Shown here: in pieces, positions 1-4,125 of the stretch
Layout: the number at the start of each line of letters is the position of its first letter
Position numbering within the stretch: position 1 is the first letter of the stretch
Assembly: GCA_004554555.1 (NCBI GenBank)
Contig: SFLN01000114.1
Location: 1-5,247 of the forward strand
Direction: 5' to 3'
DNA: 5,247 bases
Origin: [Eubacterium] saphenum
GTDB taxonomy: Bacteria > Bacillota > Clostridia > Oscillospirales > Ruminococcaceae
Translations under genes and position numbers: made by a program
Notes under the pieces: generated by a model
What the model was told of the DNA's origin: nothing
Database searches by the model: none
What the model saw: the letters and a program-made list of their open reading frames with translations, nothing else

Positions 1-363
1 GATACATACGGTCATAAGACGGGCGATGAGGCGTTGATTTTAACGGCAGATATCCTGCGGAAATCCTTCCCGATTGATTTTATCGCAAGACTTGGCGGCG
101 ACGAGTTTATTATACTTATAAACGGCGAGTGTTCCGTAGATAAGCTAAAGGAGCAGACTCAAGAGCTGCTTGCCGCACTAAATCGTTCTTTCTCGGAAAG
201 GTCGGAATTCAGCGCTCTCGGCGCAAGCATCGGCGCTGCCTGCGGCACGGCTTATGACGGAAACGCTCATGATTTTGATGAGCTGCTGAAAAAGAGCGAC
301 AAGGCTATGTCCTATGCTAAAAATTCGGGCAAGAACAAAATCTGCTTTTTCGGTGAAGAATAA
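1..363 (+). CDS. GGDEF-domain diguanylate cyclase, C-terminal part (5' end outside window)
   Basis: The reading frame is open from base 1 to a TAA at 361-363, giving 120 residues of a GGDEF domain. Proteins of this family condense two GTP into the second messenger cyclic di-GMP. The fragment starts inside the (N)DxxGHxxGD motif (visible as D1-TYGHKTGDE), which contacts guanine; the Asn that should precede D1 is just outside the window. The catalytic GGDEF signature is intact at residues 32-36 (bases 94-108), and the family's C-terminal pattern (SDKAMSYAKNSGKN, about residues 97-110) is present, so activity is likely. The primary inhibitory site RxxD, expected to end six residues before the first Gly of GGDEF, reads FPID: the Asp is kept but the Arg is Phe. 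Feedback inhibition by product through that site is therefore probably lost. No EAL domain follows. The N-terminal sensor or membrane part cannot be seen, so the input signal is unknown. A terminator starts 10 bases after the stop. Confidence 0.93.
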   Translation, partial: DTYGHKTGDEALILTADILRKSFPIDFIARLGGDEFIILINGECSVDKLKEQTQELLAALNRSFSERSEFSALGASIGAACGTAYDGNAHDFDELLKKSDKAMSYAKNSGKNKICFFGEE

Positions 364-372
364 ATGCACAAG

Positions 373-399
373 GCGGAGAATGTAAGATTCTCCGCTTTT
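373..399 (+). terminator. Intrinsic terminator of the GGDEF gene
   Basis: A perfect 9-bp stem (GCGGAGAAT at 373-381 and ATTCTCCGC at 387-395) closes a 5-base loop and is followed by TTTT. It begins 10 bases after the GGDEF stop codon. On the opposite strand the stem is followed by CTTGTGC rather than a T run, so it is built mainly for + strand transcripts, though the convergent regulator gene ending at 406 may also use the hairpin. Confidence 0.88.
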
Positions 400-405
400 C
401 TGTTG

Positions 406-1065
406 TCAAAGCAAAACAAACCGATTTTTCTCAAACCTTATCAGTCCCTCGTCGCGCATTTTGCAAAGCTCGTTTGACATCGCGCTTCGGTCAACGGACA
501 AAAAGTCCGCGAGCTGCTGACGGTTGAACGGAATGGAAAAACTCGCGCTGTTTTGCTTTTTGGACTGCTCCGATAAATAGGAAATCAGCTTTTCTCGCGT
601 GGAACGCTTGGACAAAACCCCGAGCTTCTGCACGAGTTTTCGGTTTTTCTCGGAAATCGCAAAGAAAAGATTTTGCACGACAATCGTGTGAAACCGACAG
701 GCAGATGAGCAGCTTGTGAGAATTCGCTTTACGTCAAAGCAAACGACCGCGCTGTCCGTTACGGCAGCAACGTCGTTCAGCAGCGCGCCGCTCTCCGGAG
801 CAGCATACGCTTCGCCGAACATTTCTCCCGCGCAAATCTCCCCGAGAATGCTGCGATTTCCCCAGTAATCGTCGCTTTGTATATGCAAATTCCCTTCAGC
901 CAAAACCATAATTTCGCTCAGCCGCTCGCCTTGTCTTAACACAAATTCACCCTTTTTATAAACGCGCAAGGTTGCTCCGAGGCACGAAAGCATTGATGAA
1001 ATCTCATCGTCGCCGACTCCCGAGAACAGCTTTGTTTGTTTGAGAATTGGTATATATTGTTTCAT
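406..1065 (-). CDS. Crp/Fnr-family transcriptional regulator
   Basis: A 219-residue protein, the usual length for this family. Residues about 10-115 form a cyclic-nucleotide-binding-type beta-roll (KKGEFVLRQGE at 37-47, GEICAGEMFGE at 75-85); a dimerisation helix follows, then a winged helix-turn-helix at about 152-219 with recognition helix near VDRSAMSNELCKM (191-203). The roll keeps a Glu (E85) like that of CRP, but the Arg-Ser pair that holds cAMP is replaced by Leu-Leu (95-96), so cAMP is an unlikely ligand. The N-terminal cysteine cluster of FNR is absent; cysteines lie at 28, 78, 109, 119, 123 and 201, so a different redox or metal sensor is possible but unproven. ATG at 1063-1065 was chosen because GGAAAGG lies 8 bases upstream; the longer frame uses a TTG at 1105-1107 that lies upstream of the predicted transcript start. 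It is divergent from the iron-sulfur gene at 1200 and probably regulates it and itself. The ligand is unknown. Confidence 0.92.
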   Translation of the reverse strand: MKQYIPILKQTKLFSGVGDDEISSMLSCLGATLRVYKKGEFVLRQGERLSEIMVLAEGNLHIQSDDYWGNRSILGEICAGEMFGEAYAAPESGALLNDVAAVTDSAVVCFDVKRILTSCSSACRFHTIVVQNLFFAISEKNRKLVQKLGVLSKRSTREKLISYLSEQSKKQNSASFSIPFNRQQLADFLSVDRSAMSNELCKMRDEGLIRFEKNRFVLL

Positions 1066-1095
1066 AAAAACAACCTTTCCGTTGTAAAAACAACC
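1066..1095. repeat. Two direct copies of a 10-bp word, 20 bp apart
   Basis: AAAAACAACC occurs at 1066-1075 and again at 1086-1095, start to start 20 bp, close to two turns of the helix, so both copies face the same side. The second copy holds the right half of the operator dyad. The first touches the regulator's ribosome binding site and start codon, and has TTGTTT at 1057-1062 opposite AAACAA at 1068-1073 as a looser dyad. It may be an accessory half-site for the regulator, or chance in AT-rich DNA. Confidence 0.4.
1081..1094. promoter_or_regulatory. Candidate Crp/Fnr-family operator, GTTGT-N4-ACAAC
   Basis: GTTGTAAAAACAAC is a perfect 5-4-5 inverted repeat, the same geometry as the FNR box TTGAT-N4-ATCAA but with different half-sites. 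It lies between the divergent regulator and iron-sulfur genes. It is centred at -41.5 from the predicted + strand start (class II activator position) and covers about +10 to +23 of the predicted - strand transcript, a place where a bound protein would block polymerase. The protein beside it lacks the Glu of the CRP/FNR recognition helix (Ser at 194), which fits altered half-sites. The same bases could fold as a small 5-bp RNA hairpin in the regulator's leader; the site is short and AT-rich. Confidence 0.55.
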
Positions 1096-1122
1096 GACTT
1101 TTTTCAATCATTATAGTATAAT
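1094..1122 (+). promoter_or_regulatory. Probable promoter of the ferredoxin-like gene, weak -35
   Basis: A perfect -10 TATAAT (1117-1122) is preceded, 17 bases upstream, by CCGACT (1094-1099), which matches only three positions of TTGACA. The predicted transcript start is near 1129, leaving a leader of about 71 bases. A good -10 with a poor -35 is typical of activator-dependent promoters, and the dyad at 1081-1094 is centred at -41.5 from this start. The promoter overlaps the divergent regulator promoter almost entirely, so the two may also compete for polymerase. The start site is predicted, not measured. Confidence 0.55.
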
Positions 1123-1138
1123 TTAATCAACAAGTCAA
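1110..1138 (-). promoter_or_regulatory. Housekeeping-sigma promoter of the Crp/Fnr gene
   Basis: On the minus strand, -35 TTGACT (1133-1138) and -10 TATAAT (1110-1115) are separated by exactly 17 bases, close to the ideal housekeeping promoter. The predicted transcript start is near 1103, giving a leader of about 38 bases before the ATG at 1065. This start lies downstream of the alternative TTG codon (1105-1107), which supports the shorter protein. Such a strong core promoter suggests that control comes from repression rather than activation. Confidence 0.82.
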
Positions 1139-1186
1139 GGGCGCGGATATGAAAATATTTTGCCGCGGGACAGTAATTTTATTAAA

Positions 1187-1192
1187 AAGGAG
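1187..1192 (+). promoter_or_regulatory. Ribosome binding site that fixes the ferredoxin-like start
   Basis: AAGGAG ends 7 bases before the ATG at 1200. An earlier in-frame ATG at 1149 has a weaker AAGGG (1137-1141) at similar spacing and would add 17 residues (MKIFCRGTVILLKRRKI). The family normally begins within about a dozen residues of the first cluster cysteine, so 1200 is preferred. Confidence 0.8.
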
Positions 1193-1199
1193 AAAAATT

Positions 1200-1895
1200 A
1201 TGATTAGAAAAATCATCAAAATAGACGAAGAAAAGTGCAACGGCTGCGGCGCTTGCGCGAGCGCGTGTCACGAGGGCGCAATTCAAATGATTGACGGAAA
1301 GGCTCGGCTTACCCGCGAGGACTACTGCGACGGGTTGGGCGACTGTCTTCCCGCGTGTCCGACAAACGCGATTTCCTTTGAGGAACGCGAAGCGCCTGCT
1401 TATAACGAGGCGGCTGTTCTCGCGGCAAAAGCCAAAAAGCACGGCGATTTGCCCTGCGGCTGCCCGGGAACGCAGTCAAAAGCTATCAAACGCGAGGACA
1501 CTTTCAGCACGCCGAGCGCGCCCGCTGTAAGTCAGCTCTCGCAGTGGCCCGTGCAAATCAAGCTCGTGCCGGTGAACGCGCCGTATTTTGACGGGGCAAA
1601 TCTGCTTGTCGCGGCAGACTGCACGGCGTTCGCTTACGGGAATTTCCACAACGATTTTATCCGCAATCACATAACGCTGATTGGCTGCCCGAAGCTCGAT
1701 GAGGGCGATTACGCTCAAAAGCTCACGGCAATTATCGCCAACAACGACATTAAGAGCGTGACCGTCGTTCGTATGGAAGTGCCTTGCTGCGGCGGTATCG
1801 AAAACGCCGTCAAGCGCGCTCTTCAAGCAAGCGGGAAATTTATCCCGTGGAGAGTTGTCGTAATCTCAACGGACGGAAGAATTAATGACGCTTAA
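1200..1895 (+). CDS. Ferredoxin-like iron-sulfur protein with extra cysteine-rich C-terminal domain
   Basis: A cytoplasmic 231-residue protein with no signal peptide or membrane segment. The N-terminus is a ferredoxin domain of the two-cluster type. Motif I is C13-x2-C16-x2-C19-x3-C23 (complete). Motif II is C43-x5-C49-x3-C53-P, with Leu46 where the second Cys is expected, so the second site may hold a [3Fe-4S] or an altered [4Fe-4S] cluster. A linker with CGCPG (86-90) follows, then a C-terminal domain with C141, IGCPKLDEGDY (C163) and EVPCCGG (C196, C197). I recognise this as a family of conserved anaerobe proteins, annotated only as 4Fe-4S binding proteins and, from memory, often found beside Crp/Fnr regulators and hybrid cluster protein genes. 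It probably carries electrons; substrate and partner are unknown. No hybrid cluster protein gene lies in this window. The gene is divergent from the regulator and likely activated by it. Confidence 0.88.
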   Translation: MIRKIIKIDEEKCNGCGACASACHEGAIQMIDGKARLTREDYCDGLGDCLPACPTNAISFEEREAPAYNEAAVLAAKAKKHGDLPCGCPGTQSKAIKREDTFSTPSAPAVSQLSQWPVQIKLVPVNAPYFDGANLLVAADCTAFAYGNFHNDFIRNHITLIGCPKLDEGDYAQKLTAIIANNDIKSVTVVRMEVPCCGGIENAVKRALQASGKFIPWRVVVISTDGRINDA

Positions 1896-1903
1896 CAAGC
1901 CAA

Positions 1904-1929
1904 AACCGCCTCGATTGCTCGGGGCGGTT
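1904..1929. terminator. Bidirectional terminator between ferredoxin-like and chemoreceptor genes
   Basis: AACCGCCTCGA (1904-1914) pairs with TCGGGGCGGTT (1919-1929) over 11 bp, including one T-G pair, with loop TTGC. On the minus strand the stem is followed directly by TTTT, and on the plus strand by AATTGTTTT. It starts 8 bases after the ferredoxin-like stop and lies 33 bases beyond the chemoreceptor stop, so it can serve both convergent genes. Confidence 0.85.
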
Positions 1930-1962
1930 AATTGTTTTGCTATGTAAACATCGGCAGCTGCG

Positions 1963-3924
1963 TCATTCAAGGCTGAACTGCGCAATCAAATCCTTGAGCA
2001 TACTTGCCTGTCCCGAAAGCTCTTCGGAAGCTGCCGCAGACTGCTCGGCGGTTGCGGAGTTGGACTGAACGACATTTGAAATCTGCTCGACGCCGACGGT
2101 TATCTGAGAAATGGAGTCTGCGGCACTGCGCGATGCCATGGAAATCTTCTCGTTGATTTCCGCAACAGCTCCCGCCGCAGCCGCAACAGCTGACATTTTC
2201 TCGGCAACCTCGTTCACCATTGCCGTTCCTCTTTCAATTGTTTCAACGGTGCCTTCAATTAGCGAGGTTGTATTCTGCGCAGCCTCGGCAGACTTGCCCG
2301 CAAGATTTCTGACCTCGTCCGCAACCACGGCAAAGCCTTTTCCTGCCTCGCCCGCTCTTGCCGCTTCAATCGCCGCATTAAGCGAAAGAATGTTTGTCTG
2401 GAACGAGATATCCTCGATTGTCTGAATTATGTTCTTGATTTCATCGGAGGAGCGGCTGATATCATTCATCGCCGATACAAGACCGTCCATGTAAGAAATA
2501 GCATTTTGCATTTCACCGCCCGCCGCGTTTGTCTGCCTGCTCGCATTCTCCGCCTGAACGGCGTTTTCCTTGATTTGAGCCGCAATCACTTCAATTGTTG
2601 CGGCAAGCTCTTCAACAGAAGCAGCCTGCTCGGTTGCACCCTGCGACAAAGCCTGCGCACCTACCGAAACCTGCTCCGCACCCACGGAAACCTGTTCGCC
2701 GGCGGTGTTTATCTGCTGCATAGTCCCCGAAAGTCCGTCCTTTATAAGGTGAATATACTCGACAAGCTGTTTGTAATCGCCAACATAATACTGCTCATTT
2801 TCCGATGAATTTACCGCAAGATTGCCCTTTGAAATCTCGCCGAGTATTCTCTCAATATCCTTGAAAATGCAGTTGAGCTGAGTGACAACCGTTGCCGTTG
2901 CGTCCGCGAGCGTTTTTGTTTCATCATTCGATTTTACGTCGGGCACGGGACTTGTAAGGTCGCCGTTTGAAAGAGTGACAATTCGCTCGGAGCAGCGAAC
3001 AATAGGACTTGCGATTTTATTCGCGAAAACAAGTGCCGTTACAGCGGCAAGAACGCACGCGACAACCAGAATTATAATGCTTATCACAAGCGAGGTGTAC
3101 GTTCCGCCCATAAATTCGTCGCGGACAACATTTACTCCGATACTCCAGCCCGGCGTTCCGTCAATGGGCGCGTAAGCCACAAGCTCGAGATTTCCGTTAT
3201 ATTCATACTGGTCGAAGCCCGTCATTCCCGCGCACATTTTCGCCTCAACCTCGGCGAGCTTCTGATAGGACGGGTCGGTCTTTGCGGATTGCTGCGCGTT
3301 TTCCTTGCCGACAACCGATGCGTCGTGAAACGCAATCGTAAGTCCCGATGACGAGAGAAGATAAGCTGTTCCGCCCTCGCCGACATTAATGTTGGTTACG
3401 ATATCGTTGAGGAAAGTGTTTTTCGGTATCATATAAACAACGCCCGTCACCTTGCTCCCGTAAACGCCGTCCTCCCAAAGCGGCGCGGAGAATACGACAG
3501 CGTTGTTGACGCCGAAGGAGCTTGTTACCATAAAATCCGAGCAGTATTCGTTACCCGCGAACGCGTTTTTGAAGAACTCGTCCGCTGAGTAATCCGCTCC
3601 GCTTAAAATATCTTTTCCCGACGCGTCAATAACGCCGCAAGCCTCAAGACTGTACTTCTCAATTCGCTCTTTACATTCTATATCAGCATTTGCAGGCTCC
3701 GTCAAACTGCTTATACAGCCAATCTCGGAGGCAATCGCCTTATAACGTTCGATTTCGGTCTGAACCCGCGAAGCAGCAAGCTTGGCCGTTTCCGCCATAG
3801 ATTTGTGGAGAATACCTTCCGCCGAAGAGAAATTGAGAACCGAACCCGCTATGCCTATAATAAGCGAGGAAAACAGTCCAACCCCCATCATTGCCGCAAG
3901 TATTTTTGCTTTAATGCTTTTCAT
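1963..3924 (-). CDS. Methyl-accepting chemotaxis protein with extracellular Cache-type sensor
   Basis: A complete 653-residue transmembrane chemoreceptor that would steer flagellar motion through CheW and CheA. A first membrane helix (about 7-30) is followed by an outside sensor of about 245 residues (31-275) resembling a double Cache domain, a second membrane helix (278-301), a HAMP domain (302-354), a second HAMP-like stretch (about 355-410, with ISKGNLAV and YVGDYKQLVEYI), and the cytoplasmic signalling rod (410-653). The hairpin tip that binds CheA/CheW is well conserved (EDISFQTNILSLNAAIEAAR at 504-523, then GFAVVADEVRNLA at 530-542). Likely methylation sites are in the EQAASVEEL (432-440) and EQSAAASEEL (627-636) regions. 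The amino-acid-binding Cache motif (YxxxxRWY...Y...D) is not evident, so the ligand is not predicted. No NWETF-type tail for CheR docking is present. ATG at 3922-3924 follows GAGGG by 5 bases. It is transcribed alone from its own promoter. Confidence 0.95.
   Translation of the reverse strand: MKSIKAKILAAMMGVGLFSSLIIGIAGSVLNFSSAEGILHKSMAETAKLAASRVQTEIERYKAIASEIGCISSLTEPANADIECKERIEKYSLEACGVIDASGKDILSGADYSADEFFKNAFAGNEYCSDFMVTSSFGVNNAVVFSAPLWEDGVYGSKVTGVVYMIPKNTFLNDIVTNINVGEGGTAYLLSSSGLTIAFHDASVVGKENAQQSAKTDPSYQKLAEVEAKMCAGMTGFDQYEYNGNLELVAYAPIDGTPGWSIGVNVVRDEFMGGTYTSLVISIIILVVACVLAAVTALVFANKIASPIVRCSERIVTLSNGDLTSPVPDVKSNDETKTLADATATVVTQLNCIFKDIERILGEISKGNLAVNSSENEQYYVGDYKQLVEYIHLIKDGLSGTMQQINTAGEQVSVGAEQVSVGAQALSQGATEQAASVEELAATIEVIAAQIKENAVQAENASRQTNAAGGEMQNAISYMDGLVSAMNDISRSSDEIKNIIQTIEDISFQTNILSLNAAIEAARAGEAGKGFAVVADEVRNLAGKSAEAAQNTTSLIEGTVETIERGTAMVNEVAEKMSAVAAAAGAVAEINEKISMASRSAADSISQITVGVEQISNVVQSNSATAEQSAAASEELSGQASMLKDLIAQFSLE
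2656..2697 (-). repeat. Tandem duplicated heptad EQVSVGA in the chemoreceptor rod
   Basis: Two adjacent 21-bp units encode the same seven residues EQVSVGA (residues 410-416 and 417-423). They match at 18 of 21 bases and every difference is silent. They sit at the junction of the HAMP-like region and the signalling coiled coil, where a whole-heptad unit leaves the helix register unchanged. Similar near-repeats occur in related clostridial receptors, so this is probably an old family feature. Confidence 0.75.
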
Positions 3925-3929
3925 AATTA

Positions 3930-3934
3930 CCCTC
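3930..3934 (-). promoter_or_regulatory. Ribosome binding site of the chemoreceptor
   Basis: On the minus strand GAGGG stands 5 bases before the ATG at 3924, confirming that start. The next residues (MKSIKAKILAAMMGVG) form the basic start and first membrane helix expected of a chemoreceptor. Confidence 0.75.
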
Positions 3935-3981
3935 GTTTCCTTTTGTTTGATTATGTATCAGCGGCACTCTGCCTTATTACC

Positions 3982-4010
3982 ATTTTACCATTTTATTGCC
4001 GGAAAGTCAA
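3982..4010 (-). promoter_or_regulatory. Housekeeping-sigma promoter of the chemoreceptor gene
   Basis: On the minus strand -35 TTGACT (4005-4010) and -10 TAAAAT (3982-3987) are 17 bases apart. The predicted start is near 3975, giving a leader of about 50 bases. The DNA just upstream is rich in A runs (about 4011-4035), like an UP element. The -10 is one of two tandem TAAAATGG copies (about 3979-3994), only one of which is correctly spaced. No flagellar sigma-28 promoter is seen. Confidence 0.75.
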
Positions 4011-4091
4011 TAGATTTTTCCGTTTTTTGTAAATATTTGAACTTTTCGGCAAAAATTTGTCTGTCCCGCAGATTTTGGATTTTAGGAATAG

Positions 4092-4120
4092 AAAAGCGCC
4101 CTGTGTTTGTGCAGAGCACT
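4092..4120 (-). terminator. Intrinsic terminator of the transglutaminase gene
   Basis: In the minus-strand RNA, a 9-bp stem (complement of 4112-4120 with complement of 4095-4103) includes two G-U pairs and is followed by UUUU (4092-4095). It begins 5 bases after the stop codon at 4126. In the plus-strand RNA the same two positions become C-A mismatches, so the hairpin is clearly oriented for the minus strand. Confidence 0.8.
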
Positions 4121-4125
4121 TTTTC

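Noticed and set aside
364..405. Tiny ORF starting ATG right after the GGDEF stop
   Set aside because: It runs through the terminator stem and has no ribosome binding site of its own.
1066..1107. Longer form of the Crp/Fnr protein starting at a TTG (1105-1107)
   Set aside because: The TTG lies upstream of the transcript start predicted from the strong TTGACT/TATAAT promoter, has no ribosome binding site, and the extra 14 residues are not part of the family's N-terminus.
1149..1199. Longer form of the ferredoxin-like protein from ATG 1149
   Set aside because: The ATG at 1200 has a perfect AAGGAG 7 bases upstream and gives the usual family N-terminus. The earlier start has only AAGGG; it is not impossible.
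1182..1826. Antisense and alternate-frame ORFs over the ferredoxin-like gene
   Set aside because: They are shadows of the GC-rich codon pattern of the real gene; the cluster motifs settle the frame.
2111..2808. Plus-strand open frames of about 100 residues within the chemoreceptor gene
   Set aside because: They lie antisense to a clear, well-conserved coding sequence, have no ribosome binding sites and resemble no family.
3925..3975. Riboswitch, for example for c-di-GMP, in the chemoreceptor leader
   Set aside because: The leader is only about 50 bases and shows just a 4-bp hairpin (GGCA/TGCC); it is too short for a GEMM-type fold.
3940..3995. Possible sigma-28 flagellar promoter (TAAA ... 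GCCGCTGATA on the minus strand)
   Set aside because: The -10-like sequence has two extra bases within GCCGATAA and the spacing to TAAA is about 18, not 15; a well-formed housekeeping promoter explains the gene.
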